Positions 1-9,289 of a DNA stretch of 64,000 nt are shown one piece after another. Position numbers and translations under genes: made by a program. This DNA is from HT1-32 sp040219025. Lineage in GTDB: Bacteria; Pseudomonadota; Alphaproteobacteria; Rhodospirillales; HT1-32. The stretch's first letter is position 1, and the number at the start of each line of letters is the position of its first letter. Location of the stretch: positions 930,001 to 994,000 of the forward strand of contig JAVJTE010000020.1 of NCBI GenBank assembly GCA_040219025.1, given 5' to 3'. Below the pieces are notes generated by a model. That model saw only the letters and a program-made list of their open reading frames with translations, did not search any database and was not told the origin of the DNA.

Positions 1-962
1 TGAAGAAACAGGGTGGTGCCCTGGGCATCAGCAGCGGTGCCGTCGTGATCCTGCGGCCGGACGGTGCGATTGCGGCCATGGTCGGCGGCCCCTCCTATGC
101 CGGCAGCCAGTACAATATGGCAGTGCAGGCACGGCGCCAGCCGGGATCGGCGTTCAAGCCGGTGGTCTTTCTGGCGGCGCTGGAAGCCGGGATGACACCG
201 GCGGACAAGGTTGATGACAGACCTTTCACGCTGGGCGCCTGGGCCCCCCGGAACTATGACCGGAAATTTCGCGGACCCGTCAGCCTGACAGATGCGCTGG
301 CAGATTCCCTGAACGTACCGACGGCCCGGCTGTACAAACGGGTTGGCCATGACCGCGTGGTGGAGGTCGCCCGGCGGCTGGGCTTCGTGTCCGACTTTCC
401 CCGCGATGCGACGATATCGCTGGGCACGGCAGATGCCAGCCTGCTGGAACTGACGACAGCCTATGCCGTGTTTGCCAATGCCGGAGGCTCGGTCCTGCCC
501 TACGGTATCCGGGAAATCAGAAGCCGTGATGGCGAGACGCTGTATCGTCGCCCGGGGGCAAGATGGAGCCCGGCTGTCGATGCGCGCCAGGTCGCTGACA
601 TGCATGCTATGCTGCGGGCAGTGATTGACCGGGGAACCGGGAAAAAAGCCCGGATCAATCGCCCGGCCGGGGGGAAATCCGGAACCAGCCAGTCGTTCCG
701 GGATGCCTGGTTTGTTGGCTATACCGCCGATTATGCAGCCGGCGTCTGGATGGGCGCTGAAGGCAGCGGCGAGATGGACAAGGTCACGGGCGGGTCATTG
801 CCGGCGGAACTGTGGCAGCAGATCATGCTGGCGGCACATCGGGGATTGCCGCCACGAAACCTGCCGTTGCCAGCCGGGCCGGTAAACACGGCCCCGGTGG
901 TTACGGCACCGGAGGAACCGGGTTTGCTGGATCGTCTTTTGGAACGTCTTGCATCTGGCTGA
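1..962 (+). CDS. Class A penicillin-binding protein, transpeptidase part (5' truncated by window edge)
   Basis: The reading frame enters at base 3 and ends at the TGA at 960-962, so the start and any N-terminal glycosyltransferase domain lie outside the window. The visible part is a penicillin-binding transpeptidase domain that cross-links peptidoglycan in the periplasm. The three catalytic motifs are present in order: SAFK with the nucleophilic serine at codon 147-149, SLN shortly after, and KSGT at about 675. The tail after KSGT is short and proline-rich. The fold matches PBP1a/1c-type enzymes; which one cannot be settled without the N-terminus. Its last 62 bp overlap the 3' end of the opposite-strand efflux gene. 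Confidence 0.9.
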   Translation, partial: KKQGGALGISSGAVVILRPDGAIAAMVGGPSYAGSQYNMAVQARRQPGSAFKPVVFLAALEAGMTPADKVDDRPFTLGAWAPRNYDRKFRGPVSLTDALADSLNVPTARLYKRVGHDRVVEVARRLGFVSDFPRDATISLGTADASLLELTTAYAVFANAGGSVLPYGIREIRSRDGETLYRRPGARWSPAVDARQVADMHAMLRAVIDRGTGKKARINRPAGGKSGTSQSFRDAWFVGYTADYAAGVWMGAEGSGEMDKVTGGSLPAELWQQIMLAAHRGLPPRNLPLPAGPVNTAPVVTAPEEPGLLDRLLERLASG

Positions 963-2145
963 GGCCGCGAGCACGGATCAGCAGCAGATAGGCGACCAGA
1001 CCGCTGATATTCATCAGCGACAGCAGGAGCATCATCGGCCAGGCGGTACCATCGAAGGTCACGCCGACAATAATCCCTGCCGCGGCGCCAATGGTCATCT
1101 GAACCAGCCCGAGTAGCGACGAGGCGGCACCGGCCATTTTCGGATAGGGGGCGATGGCGGAGGCGATGCTGTTCGGCATCACCATGCCGACTGCGACAAA
1201 GACACCGATGACCGAAAGCGTGATGGTGACCGGGCCGTCAGCACCCAGCCCCATGGCGGCGATGCCGGTCAGCGAGGTCAGGGTGCCGAACAGGGCACCG
1301 GCGAGAATCAGATTGTCAGGTCCGGCCCTGCGGGACAGCCGGGCCGAGGTCAGGCTGCCCAGCACATAGCCGAGCGGACAGGCCGAGAAATAAATCCAGA
1401 AATCCTCCGGGGCAATTTTGTAGACGTCGATATAGACGAAGGATGAACCGGAGATATAGGCGAACAGGCTGGCGAAGATGAAGGTATTGGTCAGGCTGTA
1501 GCCGACAAAGCGACGGGCCGTCACCAGAGAGGCGAAATTCCGCGCCATTGCCCGCGGGTTCAGGGCGGTCGGATCCTTGTGACGGTTGGTTTCGGCAAAA
1601 ATCATCACGGCCATGACGACGGTAGCCGCGCCATACAGCGTCAGCGCCATGAAATTGCCGGTCCAGCCATAGAACTTGTGGATAAAACCGCCGATAATCG
1701 GGGAAATGGCGGGTGCGAGGCCCATGGCCGCACCCAGCAGGGCCAGGATGCGCGCTGATTCTGTCGGGCCATAAACGTCCCGTACCGCGGCACGGGCAAT
1801 GACCACGCCCGAACAGCCGCCGACGGCCTGAAAGAACCGGGCGATGATCAGGGTTTCGATGTTCCAGGCGAAGGCACAGGCAATGCTGGCCAGTGTGTAG
1901 ATCGAAAAGCCGACGATGACGACGGGTCGGCGACCAAAGCGGTCGGACAGCGGACCATAAATGATCTGCGACAGGGCAAAACCGATCATGAACACGCTGA
2001 GGGTCAGCTGTGCGGTGGCGACATTTGTGTTCAGATCCGTCGTCAGAGACGGCAGCGACGGCAGGTAGAGATCGGTGGTCACCGGTCCCATCGCCGTCAG
2101 CATCACCAGCAGGATGGTGACGATCAGGGATTTCGAGTCTGGCAT
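901..2145 (-). CDS. Bcr/CflA family multidrug efflux MFS transporter
   Basis: A 414-residue inner-membrane carrier with about 12 hydrophobic segments. The first loop motif TDLYLPSLP and the motif-A-type sequence GPLSDRFGRRPV near residue 65 are characteristic of the Bcr/CflA drug:proton antiporters (bicyclomycin, chloramphenicol and similar compounds). Length is normal for the family. It starts 26 bp after the MscS-type gene on the same strand, so the two may be co-transcribed. The ATG at 2145 has no clear Shine-Dalgarno sequence. The 3' end runs 62 bp into the convergent penicillin-binding protein gene. The actual substrate is not predictable. Confidence 0.9.
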   Translation of the reverse strand: MPDSKSLIVTILLVMLTAMGPVTTDLYLPSLPSLTTDLNTNVATAQLTLSVFMIGFALSQIIYGPLSDRFGRRPVVIVGFSIYTLASIACAFAWNIETLIIARFFQAVGGCSGVVIARAAVRDVYGPTESARILALLGAAMGLAPAISPIIGGFIHKFYGWTGNFMALTLYGAATVVMAVMIFAETNRHKDPTALNPRAMARNFASLVTARRFVGYSLTNTFIFASLFAYISGSSFVYIDVYKIAPEDFWIYFSACPLGYVLGSLTSARLSRRAGPDNLILAGALFGTLTSLTGIAAMGLGADGPVTITLSVIGVFVAVGMVMPNSIASAIAPYPKMAGAASSLLGLVQMTIGAAAGIIVGVTFDGTAWPMMLLLSLMNISGLVAYLLLIRARGLSQMQDVPKDDPANPVPPVP

Positions 2146-2171
2146 TCAGGAAGCCAGCCGCATGCCAGAGT

Positions 2172-4361
2172 TCATGATGTGCTTTCGGTTGTGCCCGGGA
2201 CGGCGCGGAAGTTGGCAGGCGGTGCCGTTCCATTCTTGTCGACACCAAAGTATATGGTCTGGTGCGGAAAGGGAATTTCGATCCCGCGGGCATCGAAGAC
2301 TTTCTTGACCCGCTGCAGGAACTCCCGCCTTACCTTCCATTGCGACATCGGTCTGGTCTGGAACCGGACGCGAATTTCAATGGCGGAATCCGCCAGATTC
2401 TGCAATCCCATGACTTCCAGCGGCGAAAGAATATGCGGGTTCCATACCGGATCGTCATAGATCTCCTTGCCGATGTCGCTCAGCAGTCCGACGACCTCGT
2501 CATAGTCTTCCCGGTAGGCGACACCGATATCCATCAGGGCGACACCGAATTCACGGCTCAGATTGGTCACCATGGTGATTTCGCCGAACGGGATGGTATG
2601 AACCTGTCCGTCAAGATCGCGAATCCGGACGGTGCGGATGGACATACTTTCGATCCGGCCCATCTGGTCGGAAATACGTACCCAGTCATTCACGGCGATG
2701 GAATTTTCCATCAGCATGAAGACCCCGGTGATGACATCCTTGACCAGCGTCTGCGCACCGAAGCCGATGGCCAGGCCAACAACACCGGCCCCGGCCAGCA
2801 GGGGGGCGATGTTGATCCCGATCTCTGACAGCACGATCAGCGTGGCGAAGACCGCCAGCGCAATCCGGACGAAGTTGCGGATCAGCGGCAGCAGGGTCAG
2901 CAGCCGCTGGCTGCCGCCGTCGGTTTGTTCGGACTTTGCTTTCAGATAGCGTTCGATGCCGATACTGACCACTTCCCAGACCAGCAGGGCAATGGTTACG
3001 GTGAAGGCAATCGAGGCGAGGCTGCCGGCAAAACCCTGACCGGCTTCCGAACCCAGCCAGCCAAAGATATCGATTCCCCAGACCTGCAATATGGGGATCA
3101 GCGCCAGTGCTGTAATGGTGGCCGCCCCGATCCGGTCAATCGCCGGGAGATAGCGATTGGCGCGTTCTTCCAGCATCGGATAACGCAGCCGGGTTTCCTC
3201 GTTCAGACGGAACAGACGGGTGGTAAGCCGGCGCAGCCCGCCCCGCAGCAGCTTTGCAACAACAAGAATTATCAGCGTGACAGCGGTCGCACGGGCAATG
3301 AAGGCAAAGCCGTCCGGAATTTCCAGCGCCCAGACCAGATAGCCCGCAATGGCATACAGAATGCCGAAGATATGCCAGGAGCCGGCAAGACGGGATCGCA
3401 GAATGGCGGAGGCACCGGTGGCATTGCCTTTCAGGGTCGCGGCCACCGGTTCCCGGTTCTGCAGAATAAAGGCGACGGTCATCGCCAGAACCAGCAGACC
3501 GAGCAGTTTCAGCATCAGATTGTGGGCACCTTCCGGCAATCCCAGCAACAGGGCAGCTTCGGCAAAGAAATAGCCGTAGAAAACGGTGATCAGGAACCGC
3601 CGTACCCAGATATAGAGGTAGTTCGCCGTCTCGTCCGTGAACGGGATCAGACGCAGATTGCTGACCCTGGGGCTGAGAACGATCTGCCCGACCACGGTGC
3701 CGATACGGACAAACAGGTTGGAATTGATAACCGTCAGCAGCAGCAGTCTGGGGACGGGATCCGGGCTGAACAGTGACAGAACACCGAAGGCCGCACCGGC
3801 AAAGGCCAGTACCGGGGGCAGTTTCAGCAGCAGGCGTCCGATAACATAAATGACCCGGAACAGATGCTGCTCGCCTTCCCTGGCCTCCATGGCGCGGAGC
3901 GGGCGGGCCAGCAATCGCACGGTAATCCATTCTGCGGCCAGTGCAGCAGCCAGCACGGCAGCGATCATGGTCAACAGCGACAGCCAGAAACTCCGGTTAT
4001 CCTCCTGCGCCAGTTCATCGACCATCTCGGCTGTCATATCCGGCAGCCGGACCATCAGATCAGCGGTCTGCGTCACCTGCTGTCCGAAGCGTTCCGCAGT
4101 CGAGGAAACAAGAGACAACAGTGATGCGATACCCGAGACAACACCTCCGGGATGACTGCTGTTGCCGCCGCTTTCCGATTGTGCGGCTTCCAGCTTTTCG
4201 ACCAGTGCGGCCCGCGCCGCATCGTCCTTCAGGACGTTGAGCAGTGTCTCGACAGCCTTGTCGGCGGGTGGCGGTGTGTCCTGGGCCGACAAGGGGCCGC
4301 TGATCGCCAGCATCAGCACGAAGGAGAGTATGGCGGGGAACAGGCGGGAAATCAGGGTCAT
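2172..4361 (-). CDS. Mechanosensitive ion channel of the MscS family, large multi-TM form
   Basis: A 729-residue protein with an N-terminal signal-like segment (about residues 1-26), a periplasmic stretch, many membrane helices, and a C-terminal MscS core. The pore-helix signature (AGVVGLAIGFGAQTLVKD, around residue 530) and the following beta-domain sequence with NDWVRI are clear. Such channels open under membrane tension to release solutes on hypo-osmotic shock. The length is nearer to the YbdG/YbiO-type enlarged channels than to minimal MscS of about 290 residues. It is followed after 26 bp by the Bcr/CflA pump. Confidence 0.92.
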   Translation of the reverse strand: MTLISRLFPAILSFVLMLAISGPLSAQDTPPPADKAVETLLNVLKDDAARAALVEKLEAAQSESGGNSSHPGGVVSGIASLLSLVSSTAERFGQQVTQTADLMVRLPDMTAEMVDELAQEDNRSFWLSLLTMIAAVLAAALAAEWITVRLLARPLRAMEAREGEQHLFRVIYVIGRLLLKLPPVLAFAGAAFGVLSLFSPDPVPRLLLLTVINSNLFVRIGTVVGQIVLSPRVSNLRLIPFTDETANYLYIWVRRFLITVFYGYFFAEAALLLGLPEGAHNLMLKLLGLLVLAMTVAFILQNREPVAATLKGNATGASAILRSRLAGSWHIFGILYAIAGYLVWALEIPDGFAFIARATAVTLIILVVAKLLRGGLRRLTTRLFRLNEETRLRYPMLEERANRYLPAIDRIGAATITALALIPILQVWGIDIFGWLGSEAGQGFAGSLASIAFTVTIALLVWEVVSIGIERYLKAKSEQTDGGSQRLLTLLPLIRNFVRIALAVFATLIVLSEIGINIAPLLAGAGVVGLAIGFGAQTLVKDVITGVFMLMENSIAVNDWVRISDQMGRIESMSIRTVRIRDLDGQVHTIPFGEITMVTNLSREFGVALMDIGVAYREDYDEVVGLLSDIGKEIYDDPVWNPHILSPLEVMGLQNLADSAIEIRVRFQTRPMSQWKVRREFLQRVKKVFDARGIEIPFPHQTIYFGVDKNGTAPPANFRAVPGTTESTS

Positions 4362-4428
4362 GAATCCGGATCACAAAATATCGGGAAACCATTATGCCGC
4401 AGCCGCTGCCGGTATGCCAACCTGCTGC

Positions 4429-4872
4429 TTACGGTGTCGGGGGCAGCGGAAACTGTTCCTTGATCCGGGCCATCAGCTGATCGCGGACCAGCCGGTAGGC
4501 ATCCAGCTTTTCCTCGCGCCGGGTATCTTCGGGCAGGACCGATGGATCAAATGTATTCCAGAACAGCACCTCGCAGGCCATCGTCCGGGTCATCTCAACT
4601 GCCCGGTGCTGTGCTTCCGGTGACAGGGTGATGACATAATCGAAGGAGGAGTCAGCCAGGTCATCAAAGGTCTTGCTGTGATGGCGGCTGAGATCAATAC
4701 CGATTTCGTCCATGACCGTGATGGCAAATCCGTCGACCACACCGGCAGACCGGACACCGACCGAATCGATATAAATGCGCCGGCCATGCAGATGCTTCAT
4801 GATTGCTTCCGCCATCGGCGAGCGGATCGCATTCATTGTGCAGGAAAAGAGAACGGCGCCGGGCGTATCCAC
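4429..4872 (-). CDS. Low-molecular-weight protein tyrosine phosphatase / arsenate-reductase-like protein
   Basis: A 147-residue cytoplasmic protein of the LMW-PTP fold. The P-loop CX5R is present as CTMNAIRS with Cys11 and Arg17, and a DP pair follows later (FDPS), as in the family's general-acid loop. It starts at a GTG at 4872, only 2 bp after the stop of the UPF0262 gene, so it belongs to the murA-hisG-hisD-UPF0262 transcription unit. In many alphaproteobacteria the same phosphatase sits at this place after UPF0262 (general knowledge). Whether it acts on phosphotyrosine, arsenate or another substrate cannot be read from the sequence. Confidence 0.88.
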   Translation of the reverse strand: MDTPGAVLFSCTMNAIRSPMAEAIMKHLHGRRIYIDSVGVRSAGVVDGFAITVMDEIGIDLSRHHSKTFDDLADSSFDYVITLSPEAQHRAVEMTRTMACEVLFWNTFDPSVLPEDTRREEKLDAYRLVRDQLMARIKEQFPLPPTP

Positions 4873-4874
4873 AT

Positions 4875-5348
4875 TCAGCCCCGGATATGGAGGACGCAGA
4901 TCAGGGTAAACAGCCGGCGGGCCGTGTCGAAATCAAGATCAATCTTGCCGCTCAGCTGATCCTGAAGAATGACAGAGCCATCGTTGTGAAGTCCGCGCCG
5001 GCCCATATCAATGGCTTCGATCTTCGAGGGTGAGGCTGTGCGGATGGCATCGTAATAACTCTCGCAGACAAGAAAGTAGTCCTTCACGATCCGCCGGAAG
5101 GGTTGCAGCGGCATGGCGATTTCGCCGATATCCTCGCCGGTTTCGCTGGTGACGTGAAAGACCAGCCGGTTTTCGCTGATCCCCAGTTTCAGCCGGTAGG
5201 GGCCGCCGTCATGTCCGGCCGGGGCAAAGCTGTTGGCTTCGATCAGATCGAAAATGGCAACCGCGCGTTCATGCTCGACTTCCGGCTTGCGGCGGACAAC
5301 GGTCTTCTCGTCGAGGACGATATCGATGATCCGTTGCCGGTCTGACAA
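4875..5348 (-). CDS. UPF0262 family protein
   Basis: A 157-residue protein recognised as UPF0262, a family of unknown function largely restricted to alphaproteobacteria and usually encoded between hisD and an LMW phosphatase, as here. It has no signal peptide or membrane segment. The start is a TTG at 5348, lying 2 bp past the hisD stop, with GGAG inside the end of hisD as ribosome-binding site. Tight spacing on both sides indicates translation from the hisD transcript. Biochemical role unknown. Confidence 0.85.
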   Translation of the reverse strand: MSDRQRIIDIVLDEKTVVRRKPEVEHERAVAIFDLIEANSFAPAGHDGGPYRLKLGISENRLVFHVTSETGEDIGEIAMPLQPFRRIVKDYFLVCESYYDAIRTASPSKIEAIDMGRRGLHNDGSVILQDQLSGKIDLDFDTARRLFTLICVLHIRG

Positions 5349-5350
5349 GT

Positions 5351-6661
5351 TCAGGCTCCGTCGTTGCGGTTGAGCCGGATGGCGACGGAACGGGCATGGG
5401 CCGTCAGGCCCTCGGCCTCGGCCAGGGTGATGGCGGCCGGTGCCAGCTTCTGCAGTGATTCGGGATCACAGGACAGGATTGACGTGCGCTTGAAGAAATC
5501 GAGCACACCCAGACCGGACGAGAAGCGGGCACTGCGGGCGGTGGGCAGCACATGGTTCGGGCCGCCGACATAATCGCCGATGGCTTCCGGCGTGTGCCGG
5601 CCAACAAAGATTGCGCCCGCATTGCGGATTGCCCGGCAAAGCTCCTCTGCCCGCTCGTTGTCCACGGCCAGTTCCAGATGCTCGGGCGCAATCCGGTCCG
5701 TCAGCGGGACGGCATGACGCAGGTTTTCAACCAGAATAATGGCCCCGTGGTTTTCCCAGCTTTCCCGGGCAATATCGGCCCGGCCCAGTGTGCCGAGCTG
5801 GCGCTCGATTTCTGCTTTGACGGCTTCTGCACAGTCGCGGGAGTCGGTGATCAGGATCGATTGTGCGGCGGTGTCATGTTCGGCCTGGCTCAGCAGGTCG
5901 GCGGCCAGCCATGCCGGGTCGTTCCGGTCATCGGCAATAACCAGAATTTCCGAGGGGCCGGCAACCATGTCGATGCCGACAGTTCCGAAAACCTGACGCT
6001 TTGCCTCGGCGACCCAGGCATTGCCGGGGCCGACGATCTTGTCGACGGCAGCAATGCTCTCGGTCCCGTAGGCAAGGGCTGCAACGGCCTGTGCGCCACC
6101 GATACGGTAAATCTCCTCCACCCCGGCAATCCGGGCCGCAGCCAGGACCAGCGGGTTCAGTGCGCCGTCGGGGGCCGGCACAACCATGGCGATGCGGGGA
6201 ACCCCGGCAACCCGTGCAGGCAGGGCATTCATGAGCACCGAACTTGGATAGCTTGCGGTTCCGCCGGGGACATAGAGACCGACCGCCCCGACCGGTGTCC
6301 AGCGTGACCCCAGACGGACACCGGCATCATCCGTTACCTCGAAATCGGCAGGTCGCTGCCGTTCGTGATAGGCAATGATGCGGTCACGTGCCAGCTCCAG
6401 TGCGGACAGCAGGTCCGGCGTCAGGGAGGCAATGGCCAGATTGATCTCGTCGCGGCTGACCCGCATCGCATCGGGCGTCAGTTCAACCCGGTCGAACTTC
6501 TTCGTATAGTCGAAAAGCGCCGCATCGCCCCGCTTGCGTATGTCTGCCAGAATGCCGCTGACGGTATCGCGCACATCCTCGTCGGTCTCACGTTTGGCAT
6601 GCAGCAGGCGGGTGAAATCCTGTTCAAAGTTTGCGTCGCTACTGTTCAGTTCAACTGGCAT
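5351..6661 (-). CDS. hisD: Histidinol dehydrogenase
   Basis: Zinc enzyme performing the last two oxidations of histidine biosynthesis (L-histidinol to L-histidine, two NAD+). From the ATG at 6661 it is 436 residues, the usual family size. The motif LSQAEHDTAAQS carries Gln and His metal ligands, and APEHLEL carries the conserved catalytic Glu-His region. I prefer 6661 to the upstream in-frame ATG at 6703 because GGGAGG stands 7 nt before it and the overlap with hisG falls to 11 bp. It is encoded directly after hisG. Confidence 0.95.
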   Translation of the reverse strand: MPVELNSSDANFEQDFTRLLHAKRETDEDVRDTVSGILADIRKRGDAALFDYTKKFDRVELTPDAMRVSRDEINLAIASLTPDLLSALELARDRIIAYHERQRPADFEVTDDAGVRLGSRWTPVGAVGLYVPGGTASYPSSVLMNALPARVAGVPRIAMVVPAPDGALNPLVLAAARIAGVEEIYRIGGAQAVAALAYGTESIAAVDKIVGPGNAWVAEAKRQVFGTVGIDMVAGPSEILVIADDRNDPAWLAADLLSQAEHDTAAQSILITDSRDCAEAVKAEIERQLGTLGRADIARESWENHGAIILVENLRHAVPLTDRIAPEHLELAVDNERAEELCRAIRNAGAIFVGRHTPEAIGDYVGGPNHVLPTARSARFSSGLGVLDFFKRTSILSCDPESLQKLAPAAITLAEAEGLTAHARSVAIRLNRNDGA

Positions 6662-7313
6662 CAAGGGCCTCCCGGAAACGGTCAATCCAGCGGCTGATTT
6701 CATCCGACCGGGTTTTCAGGGCCGGGCGATTGACGATCAGCCGGGACGATATGTCGGCAATGGTCTCCACTTCTACAAGACCGTTGGCTTTCAGTGTAGC
6801 ACCGGAGGAGACCAGATCGACGATCCGCCGGCAGAGACCGAGAGACGGTGCCAGTTCCATCGCACCGTTCAGTTTGATGCATTCTGCCTGCACGCCGCGG
6901 GCGGCAAAATGGCGGCGGGTGATCTCGGGATATTTTGTTGCGACGCGGACATGACTCCATGTTGACGGGTCTTCATCGCGGACCAGCTGTTCGGGGGCGG
7001 CGACAGACAGCCGGCAACCGCCGATCTTGAGGTCCAGCGGGGCATAGAGTTCCGAATAATTGAATTCCATGATGACGTCAGAGCCGGCGATGCCCAGCTG
7101 TGCCGCACCGAAAGCGACAAAGGTTGCGACATCGAACGAGCGGACCCGGATCAGGTCGACCCGGGGGTCGTCGGTATGGAACCGCAGGGCGCGGCTTTTC
7201 TTGTCCGTAAAGGCAGGTTCGGGGTGGATGCCGGCACGCGCCAGCAGCGGCATCGCTTCTTCAAGGATCCGGCCTTTCGGCAGGGCGATAACGATCTTGT
7301 CTTCTGAGACCAC
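6651..7313 (-). CDS. hisG: ATP phosphoribosyltransferase, short form catalytic subunit
   Basis: First enzyme of histidine biosynthesis, condensing ATP and PRPP. At 220 residues this is the short HisG type, which lacks the C-terminal regulatory domain and normally works as a complex with HisZ (family knowledge). No hisZ is in the window. The N-terminal ALPKGRI and the downstream GIAGSDVI motif are typical. It begins with GTG at 7313. Its last 11 bp overlap hisD, implying coupled translation; murA lies 82 bp upstream on the same strand. Confidence 0.94.
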   Translation of the reverse strand: MVSEDKIVIALPKGRILEEAMPLLARAGIHPEPAFTDKKSRALRFHTDDPRVDLIRVRSFDVATFVAFGAAQLGIAGSDVIMEFNYSELYAPLDLKIGGCRLSVAAPEQLVRDEDPSTWSHVRVATKYPEITRRHFAARGVQAECIKLNGAMELAPSLGLCRRIVDLVSSGATLKANGLVEVETIADISSRLIVNRPALKTRSDEISRWIDRFREALDAS

Positions 7314-7394
7314 GGTGTTTTTCCGACTCCACTACAGGTGGGCGGTTTCCTAACGCCAATTCACCGGATGTTCCAGCGTCGAAGCCGTTTCCGG

Positions 7395-8666
7395 TCAGGC
7401 AGCGATCCGTTCGATATCTGCGCCACAGGCTGCCAGCTTGGCCTCGACCCGCTCATAACCGCGGTCCAGATGGTACACACGGTTGATGATGGTCTCGCCT
7501 TCGGCGGCCAGTCCGGCGAGGACCAGCGAGATGGATGCCCGCAGGTCGGTTGCCATCACCTGCGCCCCCTGCAGCTTGCTGACACCGCGGACAATCGCCG
7601 AATGGCCATGCACGTTGATGTTCGCACCCATGCGGCAGAGTTCCGGCACATGCATGAAGCGGTTTTCGAAAATTGTTTCCGTAATCATCGAGGCGCCACT
7701 GGCCAGTGTGGTCAGGGCCATGATCTGTGCCTGCATGTCGGTCGGGAAGCCGGGATAGGGTTCGGTCATCACGTCGATGCCCTGCATCCGGCTGTTCGGG
7801 GCGGCAACCCGGATGCCATCGGCCTCCTCGGTGATGCGGGCCCCGGCACGGATCAGGGTGTCGCTGACCGCCTGTATCAGCTCCAGCCGGCTGCCGGTCA
7901 GCAGGATATCACCACCGGTCAGCGCTGCGGCAACCGCATAGCTGCCGGTTTCAATCCGGTCAGGTACGATGCTGTAGGTACAGCCGCCGAGGGTGGCCTG
8001 CCCCCTGATCTTCAGGGTATCAGTCCCGATACCGGTGATATCGGCCCCCATGGCAACCAGGCATTCAGCCAGATCGCCGACCTCCGGCTCTCGGGCGGCG
8101 TTGGCCAGAACGGTCTCGCCCTCGGCGAGAGCCGCGGCCATCAGAAGGTTTTCGGTTGCACCGACAGAGACCATCGGGAAGACGACCCGGGCCCCTTTCA
8201 GGCCGTTTGGCGCGGTGGCGTGGATATAGCCTTCTTCGAGGCTGATTGTCGCGCCGAGGGCTTCCAGTGCGGTCAGATGGAGGTCGACCGGACGGGTGCC
8301 GATAGCACAACCGCCGGGCAGGGAGACCCTGGCTTCGCCAAACCGGGCCAGCAGGGGCCCCAGCACCAGCACGGAAGCGCGCATCTTGCGGACCAGATCA
8401 TACGGGGCGGTGGTGTTGTTCACACCGGCAGCGACAATGCGACAGCTTGCACTGCCGTTCGCGCCGGTGATGTCGACCTCGGCACCGTGCTGGCGCAGCA
8501 GTTGCGCCAGCGTGTCGATATCTGCCAGTCGCGGCAGGTTGGTAAAGGTCACGGGCTGGTCGGTGAGCAGCGCCGATGTCAGCAGCGGCAGGGCAGCGTT
8601 CTTTGCGCCGCCGATCTGGATATTGCCGTGCAGGGGGCGCCCGCCCCGGATTCGAATGCGATCCAT
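7395..8666 (-). CDS. murA: UDP-N-acetylglucosamine 1-carboxyvinyltransferase
   Basis: First committed step of peptidoglycan synthesis: transfers enolpyruvate from PEP to UDP-GlcNAc in the cytoplasm. The 423-residue length and the N-terminal GGAKNAALP substrate-binding motif are standard. The active-site cysteine is Cys120 in LPGGCAIGTRPVDLH; Cys at this place implies normal fosfomycin sensitivity of the enzyme. It heads the minus-strand run murA-hisG-hisD-UPF0262-phosphatase. An alphaproteobacterial murA next to hisD is commonly seen. Confidence 0.97.
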   Translation of the reverse strand: MDRIRIRGGRPLHGNIQIGGAKNAALPLLTSALLTDQPVTFTNLPRLADIDTLAQLLRQHGAEVDITGANGSASCRIVAAGVNNTTAPYDLVRKMRASVLVLGPLLARFGEARVSLPGGCAIGTRPVDLHLTALEALGATISLEEGYIHATAPNGLKGARVVFPMVSVGATENLLMAAALAEGETVLANAAREPEVGDLAECLVAMGADITGIGTDTLKIRGQATLGGCTYSIVPDRIETGSYAVAAALTGGDILLTGSRLELIQAVSDTLIRAGARITEEADGIRVAAPNSRMQGIDVMTEPYPGFPTDMQAQIMALTTLASGASMITETIFENRFMHVPELCRMGANINVHGHSAIVRGVSKLQGAQVMATDLRASISLVLAGLAAEGETIINRVYHLDRGYERVEAKLAACGADIERIAA

Positions 8667-8773
8667 ATGATGTCCTGTCCGCGAAAAGATAGATGATTGA
8701 TCGTGAAGGCTGTTGTTAAGGTTTCAGCCCTGTATGGCAAGATAAAGGCGTGGAAAGGCCCGGAAAAGCCAAG

Positions 8774-9289
8774 TCAGGCGAGGCTGACATCGTCTCCGTC
8801 AAATACGGTCCGGATTTCCGCCACCGCGCCATCCCAGTAACGGACAGCAATTCCGCATTCCCGAAAGATGATTTTCGACGCCCGGTGATTCTCCTTCGCC
8901 TGCTCCTGCTTGTGATTGCCCGGATGGCTGGCATGCAGGATGACCTCGCTGACGCCGGACTGGACAATGCCGCGGGCGCAGTCCGAACAGGGCATGAAGG
9001 GCAGATAGATGCGACAGCCCTTGAGCGATTGTCCCATGCGGGCGGCGTTGTAGATGGCGTTGCGTTCGGCATGCTCGAAGAACAGATGCTTGGCCGGACG
9101 CACATACCGCTCGCTGACCTGATCATTCATGCCGCGGGGAAACGAATTGTAGCCGGTTGAGCGGATTTCGTTATCCGGGCCGACCACCACGGCACCGACC
9201 TTGGTCCGGGGATCCTTGCTTTTCATGCCGACCAGGTAGGCAAGGCTCATGAAATAGGTGTCCCAGTCAATCCCGGGATTGGCTGTCAT
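8774..9289 (-). CDS. Deoxycytidylate (dCMP) deaminase family protein
   Basis: A 171-residue zinc-dependent deaminase of the dCMP/ComEB type, expected to convert dCMP to dUMP for thymidylate synthesis. Zinc ligands and the catalytic Glu are visible: HAE at residues 73-75 (His73, Glu75) and PCSDC with Cys101 and Cys104. The ATG at 9289 overlaps the stop of a 57-residue upstream gene by four bases (ATGA), so translation is probably coupled. A related nucleoside/cytidine substrate cannot be excluded. Confidence 0.88.
   Translation of the reverse strand: MTANPGIDWDTYFMSLAYLVGMKSKDPRTKVGAVVVGPDNEIRSTGYNSFPRGMNDQVSERYVRPAKHLFFEHAERNAIYNAARMGQSLKGCRIYLPFMPCSDCARGIVQSGVSEVILHASHPGNHKQEQAKENHRASKIIFRECGIAVRYWDGAVAEIRTVFDGDDVSLA

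Noticed and set aside
901..962. 62-bp overlap of the penicillin-binding protein and efflux genes as a regulatory feature
   Set aside because: It is a simple tail-to-tail overlap in compact GC-rich DNA, with both proteins reading normally to their ends.
6651..7313. A hisZ partner for short HisG
   Set aside because: No hisZ-like histidyl-tRNA synthetase paralogue is in the window; it presumably lies elsewhere in the genome.
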